Assembly: GCA_951230915.1 (NCBI GenBank)
Contig: OX579635.1
Location: forward strand, 7,378,001 to 7,442,000
Direction: 5' to 3'
Length of the DNA: 64,000 nt
Source of the DNA: Antitrichia curtipendula
Lineage: Eukaryota; Streptophyta; Bryopsida; Hypnales; Leucodontaceae
Below the pieces are notes generated by a model, which was not told where the DNA came from, did no database searches, and worked only from the letters and a program-made list of their open reading frames with translations. This document shows positions 9,012-19,400 of the stretch, piece by piece. A program made the translations under genes and the position numbers. Each line of letters opens with the position of its first letter. The stretch's first letter is position 1.

Positions 9012-11093
9012 TCACCACTCTGACTCCGATAGTTGTGCAAGTTCAGCAGGGTCTGGCATGTCAATGTCTTCCCCCCTCCGCATCCCCTGGTCGTCAGTAA
9101 TGCGAACTCCATCAACGCCCCACAACCATCCAAGAGGATGAGGTCCAAATTGGAAGTATTCTTGTGCCTCATTCCAATGCCCATTGAAGCATTGGAAGAA
9201 GAAATTCCGTCGTCCTTGGCTAAAGTTGTCCTTCAATGGAACCAAGTGGTGGCACACCTCCACAATTTGAGCCGGATCTTTTTCCCAACCCCATTCGGTA
9301 CAAAGTTGTTGTTTGCCCAACGAATGGATGTTCAATTTCCAACTCCACACCAAGTCTGTTCCCCACTTCTGAGACTGATCAGGGGCATTTTCAGCATTGA
9401 ATTCCCAATGCGGTGGCATGTAGGGAACTAATCCAAACAACTCATACAAGCGCTTATGGAAAGGAGCCTTGCATAGTGAACAACGTCGGCGGACAATCAT
9501 CAAGCTAATTAGGCAGAATGGGTGGTACAAATGTTCACACGTGCCTAAGTGCATTCCACCTTCCGGGCCAAATGGATTAAGGCAAATGGGACATGTAGTT
9601 CCATCGTGTACGAAGGTTGAAGGGTTTGGCCACAGTAGTAATGGATTGCCTTCATGGTCCACGGCAGAGCCAACTTCATTCTTGAAATCCCAATCATGTT
9701 TGGACCAGTCGATGGTTGTTTGTCCACCAGCAATGTCAATGGCTGCCATTTCATCCATGTTGAAATGATCATCCACCAGGGCCCACGATGTCAAACCAAA
9801 AACCCTCTCTTGATTGTGTGTGCCGTAATTGTGGTCAATTTTTTTGAATTCCTCCACCATTTGCCTAGTCCTGTCAACACTGAAGACACATGCCAACTTC
9901 CATTGGTAATACTGCTCCAACAATGCATGCAATTGATTTTTCAATGTCAAATTCATTGCAAGCGCGTCCGTCAGTTGGATGCTTTGGTCCACTGGCCCTG
10001 CTGCACCTACATTTGCGGGTAATTCTCCAAAGGACAAAGAATCATCCTGAGTATCCATTGTTGCACCAACTTCTGTAGGTTCCAATGGAATTTGAGAATT
10101 ATTTGAAGGCCCTTGCGCTTCCCCTCGTGGATCTTGACCACGATTGGCCAATGTTGCTGCCTCAAGAGCGTGCCGAAGTACCTCCATCTCACGTTGTTGT
10201 TGATTGATAATGTTGTCCTTCTCTTGCATGTCTTCTCTCATTTTGTTAACATCATTATACAAAGAATGCAATTCCTCATTCTTCTCATTCACTTCAATCA
10301 ACAAACCCTGGATTCGGTTTGTAGCAGCTGTAACATCCACAATTTCTACCACTGGTTCGTCAATAGGTGGCACCTGTTCCTCCACAACATTTTCGTGTAA
10401 AACCTCAGCAGTTTGACGTGAAGCCCTCCTCTTTTTAGCTCGTAGTAGATGAGTTCTATGGCTGACTACAACTGGTACACGAGATCCATCTGAGTCGTCG
10501 TCCGTAGATGAGTCTTCAGTGTCATATCTTCGTGGTGCTTGAACCTGCGTATTTGTTTTTCCTAGACCACCTTCCGGGTATCTTTTTACCCCCCTTGGAA
10601 TGAATCCATTTGCTGGAGTAGGAATATTGACATTTTCTCCCATTTGCTTCAAAGTTGACCAATCCACTCTCTTATTCAACTTCAGCTCCGCATAGACCCC
10701 TCGTGCAAGGAAAAGTTGCACTTCATTGCGTATGACGTTTGAGAGAGCATACAACACTTGGTACACCTCAATGCATCGGTTTGTAAACTCTTCGTCCAAG
10801 CAGTATTTTAAATTTGCCTTGTGGAAGCGTCTGTAACAGTTGTGTCGCTCTTCCGGGAACAACTTGTCTATGTGGCACCACTCAATGTAATTGGCGCAGT
10901 CATCATATGTCCATGGTTCAAGCACGCCCTCCCACCCCCTGAATGCAAGCTTGTCAGGGTTTCGTAGAACATGTAGTCGCTTGCGATGTTTGTTTCCGGC
11001 TTGTGGTCGGGTCCTATCTTGTTCTTCCTTGGTCATTCTTGGTGGTGTATCCATTTTTGTAGAAAAAAGCGAAATCCTCCACGTGGCAATCAA
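9012..11093 (-). CDS. Coiled-coil RING-H2 protein, intronless, 693 aa
   Basis: A single uninterrupted frame. The N-terminal region (about 1-200) is basic and of no family I know, with a conserved-looking Trp/Cys-rich stretch (GWEGVLEPWTYDDCANYIEW). An acidic Ser/Asp patch and a basic KKRRASR cluster (possible nuclear signal) follow, then a coiled coil at about 258-315 and a RING-H2 finger at 501-541: C-x2-C, then C-x-H-x2-H-x2-C, then C-x2-C. All eight zinc ligands are present, so E3 ubiquitin-ligase activity is plausible by family knowledge. A Trp-rich C-terminal domain follows to residue 693. The start at 11093 is the first ATG after the TATA box; ATGs at 11054 and 11036 are alternatives. 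The gene shares its promoter type and lack of introns with the hAT gene and the kinase-like gene. Confidence 0.75.
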   Translation of the reverse strand: MIATWRISLFSTKMDTPPRMTKEEQDRTRPQAGNKHRKRLHVLRNPDKLAFRGWEGVLEPWTYDDCANYIEWCHIDKLFPEERHNCYRRFHKANLKYCLDEEFTNRCIEVYQVLYALSNVIRNEVQLFLARGVYAELKLNKRVDWSTLKQMGENVNIPTPANGFIPRGVKRYPEGGLGKTNTQVQAPRRYDTEDSSTDDDSDGSRVPVVVSHRTHLLRAKKRRASRQTAEVLHENVVEEQVPPIDEPVVEIVDVTAATNRIQGLLIEVNEKNEELHSLYNDVNKMREDMQEKDNIINQQQREMEVLRHALEAATLANRGQDPRGEAQGPSNNSQIPLEPTEVGATMDTQDDSLSFGELPANVGAAGPVDQSIQLTDALAMNLTLKNQLHALLEQYYQWKLACVFSVDRTRQMVEEFKKIDHNYGTHNQERVFGLTSWALVDDHFNMDEMAAIDIAGGQTTIDWSKHDWDFKNEVGSAVDHEGNPLLLWPNPSTFVHDGTTCPICLNPFGPEGGMHLGTCEHLYHPFCLISLMIVRRRCSLCKAPFHKRLYELFGLVPYMPPHWEFNAENAPDQSQKWGTDLVWSWKLNIHSLGKQQLCTEWGWEKDPAQIVEVCHHLVPLKDNFSQGRRNFFFQCFNGHWNEAQEYFQFGPHPLGWLWGVDGVRITDDQGMRRGEDIDMPDPAELAQLSESEW

Positions 11094-11149
11094 GTAGACC
11101 CCGCATAACGCTCACAACCAGCTCAATGAAGAGATGGAAGGCTGAGAGT

Positions 11150-11352
11150 ATGCAGGGCGGGGACAAATGAGGCGGGGACGGCCTTATATAGTTGCAGCTG
11201 GGAGACGCCAGGGCGGGGACTCCATCGAGTTGGGGCGGGGACTCCTCCGAGTGGGGGCGGGGACTCCTCCGAGTGGGGGCGGGGACTCCACCGAGAGGGG
11301 GCGGGGACTCCAGACAGTGGGGCGGGGACTCCAGAGAGTGGGCGCGGACATG
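11150..11352 (-). promoter_or_regulatory. TATA box and minisatellite promoter of the RING gene
   Basis: On the minus strand the sequence AACTATATAAGG (complement of 11182-11193) lies about 90 bases before the ATG at 11093 and is followed by GTCCCCGCCTCATTT. Upstream (11200-11352) lie about seven units of GAGTCCCCGCCCC with a 22-base period. The TATA plus downstream GTCCCCGCC...TCATTT arrangement is nearly the same as in front of the kinase-like gene. Confidence 0.7.
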
Positions 11353-11401
11353 ATTTAAATATACGAAGTTAATGTGCTTAGACATATTTCCATTTCCTAA
11401 G

Positions 11402-11797
11402 GTAGAAGGCTCGAAAAGAGTTTTGGCATTAAGAACTGCCCCTATAAGTGGTTGTAGAATGGACATGATGCAGTTTTCAAATTGACATCAAAAGACAAAA
11501 AGGAAGGAAGGAAAAAAACATTCTTTATCACAAGAGCCAATCATTGTCTTTGCTATCCCCATTTTTCTTTAGAATTGCAATATGAAGGACGTAAGAATAT
11601 AAATAGGGACCTAGGACACATCTCCTTTGAAAATTTATAATTAATTCAATAATGTTTAAAAAAATATGAAACCGATTGGGCTACATTCCTCATCAATTTT
11701 TCTTGGTTTCAAGGATGAGCTTAAAAATATTCCCATGTAAAGAAATACTGTAGAAATGCGAACCAGCCCTTAGATGAGTGATTTCTGAGCCTTCTAC
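11402..11797. mobile_element. MITE, family 1, copy 1 (396 bp)
   Basis: Bounded by GTAGAAGGCTC and its reverse complement GAGCCTTCTAC. The interior matches 45664-46069 along its whole length in the same orientation, for example GAGCCAATCATT, AATAGGGACCTA, CCTCATC and GACCAGCCCTTAGATG. No coding capacity. The target duplication could not be resolved. Confidence 0.8.
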
Positions 11798-13390
11798 ATT
11801 ACTCCATGTTCTAAGTGACTCTAGCAGTCCATATTGAGATTTAATGTTAGATCATATCACTCTAACACCCCAATAATTTCCATATCCTAATCAATCCACC
11901 ATTCCATATTTTTTTTGGGTGTTAAATTGCTTCATTATAAGTTTGTAACCCCCAAACCACTTCCATGTCCAAATCACTCCACTATTCCATAGATTTTTTG
12001 GATGTTACATTATTTTATAGTGACACCCAAATCATTTCCATATAAGAAAGCACTCCACCATTCATATTTCTTTTAATGTTAGATTATTTAAGTCCGTAAA
12101 AATAATTCCCCCCACTAAAAATCCTAAAATAAATTGGTATGCTTTTCTAAAGCTTTGGTCACTCCATCTTCCCTTTTAGACATTGATTTTTAAAGCACAC
12201 TTCCATTTCAAGTGATTGCCATAATTTTTTTGGTGTTTTCATTCTCTTCCCTATTTTGTGGGCATCATTACCAAAAAAAATTATTTGAATTCAATGCCAC
12301 TTGTGTAAGGTGGAATGATTTTTTTTTCCCGCTATTAGCAAAATTGTTCCATCCCAACTCGAGGCCATTTATTTTTGAATGATCATTCCTATTAATTTCA
12401 TTTTTTGCTTTTATTAGCCAAGCTCTTTCATCTAAAGGAAATTCCATTTACTTTTTGTGGTAACGCAAATCTATCCGAACTAAATGGTAAGTTTTTTGGG
12501 GTGTTAGTTGAAATCACTTTGACACACTATTTTTTGTGGGTCTATGTCTCTCACAAAATTATTCCATACCAACCCCAAGCCATTTCGGATTTGTTCCATG
12601 ATTTCCTTTCCTATTTTTTTTTTCATTAATGAACAAAGGAGTTCCCATGCCAACTTTATGCCATTCCTTTTGGCTTGGATGATTATCTTTTTTTGTTCGC
12701 TTCATTCCTAAAACTCTCCCATCCCAACTCATAGTTATTTTTTTTTTTTTTGTTCAAACATTCCATTTTCTATTTTGTTTTCGTTCATTAAGTGAGAAGA
12801 CTATTTTATTCGAATTCATAGTTTAGCTTTATTCGTTCAATCTTTCCTTTCCCTACTTTATTTTTTTCTAATTTACTAAAGTTCTTCCACCTCAACTCAA
12901 AGCCATTAATCTTATTTTTGGGTTCCATCATTCCCTTTCCTTTTCTTTTTTTCGTTTTATAATTTTTAATTTTTTTGAACCTTTTTTTGTGTTCATGATT
13001 AAAATTATCCCAATGTACTTCAATGTTATTCTTTTTTTTGTTGGATCATTTATTTTATTTTGGGGGGGCTTCATTAACTTCTAAAACTGTAAAACATAGA
13101 CATAGTGAAAAGATAAAGTGTATGTATTTTTATACCAAACTATTGCATTCACTATTTTTATAAAAGTTTTATCATCAATTCATAGAACTCATAAACATGC
13201 AATGAGAAAGAACAATGACATAGCAGGTTAATATATTCACATGAGATTTTGAATGTACAATGCATCCGACTTCATATATATTTGAGGTGTTCGGCAATTG
13301 CGAAGTACATACACATGGTCCTCTATGAGGATGATTTACCTTCTATGCCTGAACTATATGCTAAGCTACAAAAAGTAAAAAAACTAAATA
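11798..13390. repeat. Pyrimidine-rich tandem array, block C, and 3' spacer
   Basis: 11,880-13,080 carries the third block of the degenerate array, including a sub-motif CCCAAATCATTTCCATAT / CACTCCACCATTCCATA near 11,860-12,070. 13,080-13,390 is unique AT-rich DNA 3' of the kinase-like gene. No gene seen. Confidence 0.65.
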
Positions 13391-14971
13391 CTATATACGA
13401 TAACAACATTCTGGCATAGTCCAACAGTGGGGGGCCTTCTTCAATGCGTCGAGAACATCTGGCACTGACGCCCTTTCACTCACATCCTCTTTTACGAGGC
13501 TTTCCAATTTGATCCTGAGGTTCTGATACTGCTCTGGATTCTTCGTTGTAAAGTATTTGGAGTCCCACTCTTCCTTCCAAATTTGTGCTGCTATCCATCC
13601 GGCCGCATATGCATCAGCTGCCATGGAATACAAATGCATTTTTTGCATGGCCTCAATTGAATTTGCCGAACCTTGCTCTCCGTATATATAAAACAATTCA
13701 GGGGCTGCAAACCTTCGCATTCTCTTCTCCTTCACTAGGATGTCCTTGTTGGGAAAGCCATACCTTGACGGCTCCTTCTCTACAGCTCGGCTAGAAAGTC
13801 CCCAATCACATATCCCTATATACACCATGTGCTCTTTATAATCATCAAAATGGAGCAAAATATTGGATGGAGTGATGTTGTTGTGCATGTACTGCGCATC
13901 GTGGCATTTCCCCACAATGACAAGCAAAGAGAGTGCCAAGTTCACTCGGTTCCGTCGGTAAGTTGCAACCCATGTAAGCTCCTCTTTTGTCAACCCTGTA
14001 CCTTGTTCATGCTTAATCTCATCGACATCCAATGTTTTGCTTACTTTCGAATTGTATTTGGATAAGAAAGAAATTAGAGAGCCTCCATTCCACCATAACG
14101 TGTAGCCTTCCATCGTTTTAGGGTGGAGGTAAGCAATTCGAATGATGCCAGGATGTCTCACTGGACACCCGCCCGCCTCATTGATGATTCCTTGGCGCTT
14201 CTCCTTTTCATTTGTGATTTTCAAGCTCTTCCCAGCAAAAAATATCCAACTAGGAATGCTCTGAAGTTTTGTAAGCATCACCTTCCTCACGGTCCCATAT
14301 GAACCAACGGCACTCTGTTCCGGCATGGGGATGACTTTTACTGAACTTTCAAGCCACTTGAATGTTCCACTAACACAATGAGCTGTTATGGTGTCTTCAA
14401 TTGTCGCTTTCCAAGGTGCTTGCTTTTTCTTACGTGATGAAGAAAATTGTTGAGCAAAGTTTTGAATGATTTTCAACTTTGCAACCACCTCTTTATTTTG
14501 TGTGTCCCAATCACTACCATCTTCTTTCTTCCCCATGTGGTAACACCAATTTGACACTATATTGGTTGTGAAGGCAACCACCTGTTTATCCAGCCAGTCT
14601 TGGTGCAACCAATAATCGGAGAAATTGTTGAATTTCTCAGATGCTTCAAACTTTGACTCCAGCTCCGTTCGCAGGTCCCTCGTGAGTTTGTGGTACCCTT
14701 CTTCGTTGAGCGCCACATACTCCCTGGTCAACATAGTCGTACTGCGACGAGTGTAGAACACCACAACTATTGCTCTCCCTTCAACTATGAATTCATGTGG
14801 AGGCATATGGGGATTGAGTGCTTTCTTGCGTTTCTTTTGGCTTGATGAAGAAGGGTTCGATGAACCTGAGGCCATCAAGTTGTCCGTGGATGGAATTACC
14901 ATCTCACCGACATCATCTAAATCTACAAACATAGGACGTTTCTCCGCCGATGCACTCCCTTCCCCCGCCAT
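13391..14971 (-). CDS. Kinase-fold protein with degenerate catalytic loop, 526 aa
   Basis: One intronless frame. Residues 1-200 are an unrecognised N-terminal region with a Ser-rich, KKRKK-containing segment. The kinase-like half has a glycine-rich loop GSYGTVRKV (about 222-230), a candidate ATP lysine in AGKSLKI (248 or 251), a helix-C glutamate in IINEAG, a hinge near LWWNGGSL, a catalytic loop HNNITPSNIL (His363), a metal-binding DWG (Asp389) and an APE-like AAPEL. In active kinases the loop reads HRD-x-K-P-x-N. Here Arg and the catalytic Asp are Asn364 and Asn365, and Lys is Thr, so I predict a pseudokinase or a very weak enzyme. The ATG at 14971 opens MAGEGSASAEKRPMF. The promoter resembles that of the RING gene. 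Confidence 0.8.
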   Translation of the reverse strand: MAGEGSASAEKRPMFVDLDDVGEMVIPSTDNLMASGSSNPSSSSQKKRKKALNPHMPPHEFIVEGRAIVVVFYTRRSTTMLTREYVALNEEGYHKLTRDLRTELESKFEASEKFNNFSDYWLHQDWLDKQVVAFTTNIVSNWCYHMGKKEDGSDWDTQNKEVVAKLKIIQNFAQQFSSSRKKKQAPWKATIEDTITAHCVSGTFKWLESSVKVIPMPEQSAVGSYGTVRKVMLTKLQSIPSWIFFAGKSLKITNEKEKRQGIINEAGGCPVRHPGIIRIAYLHPKTMEGYTLWWNGGSLISFLSKYNSKVSKTLDVDEIKHEQGTGLTKEELTWVATYRRNRVNLALSLLVIVGKCHDAQYMHNNITPSNILLHFDDYKEHMVYIGICDWGLSSRAVEKEPSRYGFPNKDILVKEKRMRRFAAPELFYIYGEQGSANSIEAMQKMHLYSMAADAYAAGWIAAQIWKEEWDSKYFTTKNPEQYQNLRIKLESLVKEDVSERASVPDVLDALKKAPHCWTMPECCYRI

Positions 14972-15109
14972 AACGAAAAGAAATTGTTCAATGGGCCTCT
15001 ACAAGCACAAAAGCCCCGAAAATTTGAAAAAAACCGGGTCACATATGAGGGCCAAGCCCACCACCCACCAAACTCACTCACATAGGTCGTGGGGACGAAC
15101 TAATGTGTG

Positions 15110-15460
15110 AGGCGTAGGGCGCGGACTTGGCAAAGAAATGAGGGCGGGGACTCGCTTTATATAGTTCCCCCGCTCCTCAAGTACCCGCCCCGACACGTGC
15201 CGTCCACGCCCCGTCCTCCTCACGTTCCCGCCCCAGTCGCTGGAGTCCCCGCCCCCACGCAGGAGTCCCCGCCCCACTCTTTGGAGTCCCCGCCCCCTCT
15301 CACTGGAGTCCCCGCCCTCCACTCACTGGAGTCCCCGCCCCCACTCACTGGAGTCCCCGCCCCCACTCACTGGAGTCCCCGCCCCCACTGTCTGGAGTCC
15401 CCGCCCCTACTGGATGGAGTCCCTGCCTCCACTCAATGGAGTCCCCACCCTGCATGTTCC
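15110..15460 (-). promoter_or_regulatory. TATA box and minisatellite promoter of the kinase-like gene
   Basis: On the minus strand AACTATATAAAGC (complement of 15154-15166) lies about 183 bases before the ATG and is followed by GAGTCCCCGCCCTCATTT. Upstream, at 15,180-15,460, are about ten units containing TGGAGTCCCCGCCC (here already readable on the plus strand) with a 22-base period around 15,310-15,400. This array is in opposite orientation to those at 2.4-3.6 kb, 6.2 kb and 11.2 kb, although its gene is on the same strand. Confidence 0.65.
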
Positions 15461-16418
15461 TAAATCCACGTGGTGTCCACGTGGCCTACTTTTTTGGTTT
15501 CATAAAGTCAACTTTGTGTTGACTGTATCGGGTGGGTGAGACCTCTAACGGACGTCCCGGACGGACGGACGGGCGAACCGGACGTCCGTATAGTATGACA
15601 ACCATGTTCATAACTCCAATGACTACAAGTAGGGTTTTCAAACTTTAACCAATTTACGGTAATTGTTCATTGAGATGTAACTAGAAGCTCTTGATAAAAA
15701 TGTCCTAATAGTTTGTTGTCAAGCTCATTACATGATGCTGTACTTGAAGGTGCGTCATGAACAGATCTCGTGAATGCATAACTCCCGAGTAAGAGAGAAA
15801 AGTAGATATTTCTTTGCTACATCATTTGCTATCCCTTAGCCGTCCACGTGCGATTTAATATCTAAAATTGAGTAATGAAATTGTGTTTAAAAATGTGATT
15901 TTGTAAGTGACCGCTAATCTGTTTAGTGAAGGTATCATTTGTTGAAGTCGGATAGGGATTGCTGAAAATGATGATTGTAAATAACAATTGCATTTTAATA
16001 CAACGGAAGCTGCCAATGAGTGAATATCCGTTAGTCTATGTAAGTAAAGTGAACATACCCATCCCTGTGTTCCAGAACGCCGTGTTTCTATAGCAGCTTC
16101 AAAGTTTTAGAAACTGAATTTGTTCCCAAACTACTCCGAAATGACGAGTCATGAAGCTTAGAGTAACAATAAAAATTAGTTGAACCCGTGCTAGCGTGTG
16201 AATAAAAGAACATGGGAGACGAGGTTGTTGTTAGAATGAAAGCAACCGCTATGGAACACAAAAAATTCTATCAAGCATACAGGAGTCGTCACCTTAAACC
16301 ACATTTCATGTGATCACAAAATCACATGGTAATTTCTTGCTTCGATTTTCTTATTAGAAATCTCTGGGATTGAAGTCTTGACGTCAATTCTGTGCCCTGA
16401 CAGTCCGGGGACGTGACT
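15461..16418. other. Intergenic spacer with a short CGGA repeat
   Basis: Non-coding DNA between the intronless-gene region and the multi-exon gene. A short GGACGTCC / CGGACGGACGGACGG tract lies at about 15,550-15,592. The pyrimidine-rich arrays and the GC minisatellite do not continue past this point. Confidence 0.5.
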
Positions 16419-19400
16419 ATGGTGTCCTCTGTGAATGATCAAGATCTTGGACAGCCGAGGTTGGAGAAACAGCCTGCACAAAATCCGACCAGCATGCAAA
16501 AGCGAAGAACTAGAAACTTACCGTCTGGGAAGACGAAAGCTTTGGAAGAGAAAATAGTGAGCATGTCCAGCGGTACCATTTCTCGGAAATAACCCGAATT
16601 GCAGCATCTAGGTCCTTCAAAGAAAAAAAAAGAAGTAGGAACCGTTTCTCCGACAATCGTGGATGTTGTATATGGAAAGCTGCCAAATACTTTGGCAGAC
16701 GTTGAGGAACTCCGACGAAAGAGGGTAAACGATGCAGCAAGATGTGGTCGAACTGTGAGAAGTGTAGTGGACGTCTCTAGTACATTATTTAGTGACAACC
16801 CCACTACTACTGCTTCTGATGTGAATGTTTTCAAAAAGGATGGAAGTGCAACAATTACTTCTCAGTTTCAAAAATGTGATGCAAGCATGACGCAGAGGCG
16901 GCTATCAACAGTTGAAAATTTCGGTAAGTGAAGTGCCCCATAGTTCTGCCCTATGACGATTACAAAACTTCCCGTACAATAATTTTTGTTGACACTCTTA
17001 CTGTGCATTAAGTTAGTACCAATAAGAGATACCATAACGTCGTTTCTTAAAAGTAAGCTACACAATAAGTTCAAACATATTAATTTACAGAATCAACCTC
17101 CACAGCTTCACATTTTTAATATACCCTGAATATAAGTATAGAGATCTGGAAACATGTGAGTGTGTGCAATGAAGGGAAAGAAAGATTGACACCAACCCCT
17201 GCAGTGGTATTGCTGTGATATTGGTATGCATGAATTTCTATATTCCTTTGTTTGACGGCAATTAAAACTTGTTTCAAATAAGAACGTTTGGGTAATTAGC
17301 ATTCCTCTAAGACGTTCAAAGAAGTTGGCTGAACTCAGAAAACTGAATTGCATTTATACCCCGTTTTCTTATATTTCCTTACAAACGCACAAGATGTTTT
17401 GCAGGCGGTCAGAAGCATGCAGTGGACGGTGGATTACATGTTAGTGGAGAAAGTGATGAAGCCGAAGACCCTTCAGTTGCTCACCATTTTCAGAAACCAA
17501 CCAACCAACAGGATTGTCCAGAGCAACAGCCGTTTTCCAATGGATCTCAGAGAAATGTTCGACGCAGTTCAGAGAACATAGCCATGGTAAAGGGGAAAGA
17601 TGCCACACATGTAGAGGACTTCAGGCATCCGCACGAGTATGTTGAAGCCTATAGTCGCAGTCCGTCACCTCACACATACTACTGGGAGAAGGTACTCAGC
17701 TTCATTTTTGCATTTCATTAGTACTCGCTGTTTGCCAATTCATTGCAAGTGTAGTTAAACTTTGGTGTTGTTATATAATTTGAACGATTGATTCCGTAAC
17801 TGAGCCTTATATAGAAGAAATAAAAACCTTTGAAATATGCATTTGTTGTATATGAAGAACATTTGATATTTCCACTGTACCCTACTTTATTGACAACAAA
17901 TACAATGTGATTGAGTAACTTATCACTGAGACGGTCGTATGCAAAGGTTTGTACAAAAACGTTGAAGGAGATTTTGTTTTCTGATGTCGGAAACATTCAT
18001 CGTGCCTTGGTCTTTTTTAAAGATTCCATTCATACAGTTACGTCAGTCAATGAATGTTAGAGATTCAATTGGATTGCCTTTGAATTTGATGATTGCGTCA
18101 GCAATTATCATCAAAAATTGAATGGGATGTGAATAATGTGATATAATATGCCTACTAAATTACTTCAAATGTAAGTGGCAAACAAATTAGGAAAATTAAT
18201 TAATTTTGTTTGCTTTCATATTGGTGGAGACGCGTTAAATCATGCTGCATAATTGCATTACCTTTCTGTAATTACATAAGTTATTGAAGCCGTTCTTCAT
18301 TTATGTTTTATTTGATCATTTAGAACAATGTAGATGAATATATAATTGTACATTTTAAATGTACAATTCCGAAGTTTTTGTGGACTAATTATAATTATTA
18401 GTGCAGGTGCCCTTGATGAGAGAATCAAGACGGATTGTATCCCCTGACGACAGACGAAGATCATACTGTGAACTGGGTGTGGACAACTTGACAAGTGACC
18501 CTCGGAGTAATAAATCCTGGAGAAGTGGAAGAGTTGAATCAAGTATACGAAGACGAAGTGAATCTCTAAGTCCGGCATCTGTTAGAGAAGGACGTCAACG
18601 GGTTAGGGGCAAGTATTTCGTTGAAGGTAACCGCGACCTTGAAGCTCATGACCAGTCTCGACATGGTGAGTACTTGCACCAATTCCTTATTTACGGAAGG
18701 TGTGCATTATGTTTAATTTGGTCTCCGAGTAATCTAATGTCTTTGACTGCAAACAAAAGCAAACTGACATGGTTTAGGATAGCGAAGTTTATATTTTTTA
18801 GAAGAAACTGCTGAGCACACTGCGAAGTGAAATACATAATTTTGAATTATATACTTCCCATAAATTTGGAGGTCTCGCATGCTGGGTAAAATAAATACAG
18901 AATACCTTCTTTTACAGAAATTCATATAGTGTCAAGTGCATAAATAAATTAGGACTGCTGCATATAGAAACGTTTTTGCCTGTTCACTGCATTATTGGCA
19001 AGTACCGTAGGTCTGTATGGACGAAGATGGAACCTCAATGTCTGACATTGACAAGGTCGTTGTTCTACAGTTTCTTTCATGAGCAGGACCGAGAATGAGT
19101 TGGGGGACGATCATCATCGCAGAAGGCATTCACCATCCACTGATGGCTTTCATGGAAAACAAAGTTTGTCGTCACCGTCTCGTAGCCGTGGATACCTCCA
19201 ATGAAGTCGGAGTTTTTCAAAATCTGGGTCACTCTTTGATTCAGAGTATCGACAGTCAAGACATGAAGTTGAAGCAAATGAAAGGGCATTGCACCTTGTG
19301 AAGACAGAAAATGTATTTTTCATCTCTCCTGCAATGGACAGAAGGACTAGACGCTATAAGCAGGCAGTCTTGGCTGAAGAAAAATCAAAAAAGAAGAGAG

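Noticed and set aside
11014..11466. 150-aa minus-strand frame overlapping the RING gene start
   Set aside because: It is out of frame with the RING protein and is mostly minisatellite and MITE sequence.
15107..15463. 118-aa plus-strand proline-rich frame
   Set aside because: Same cause: translation of the minisatellite upstream of the kinase-like gene.
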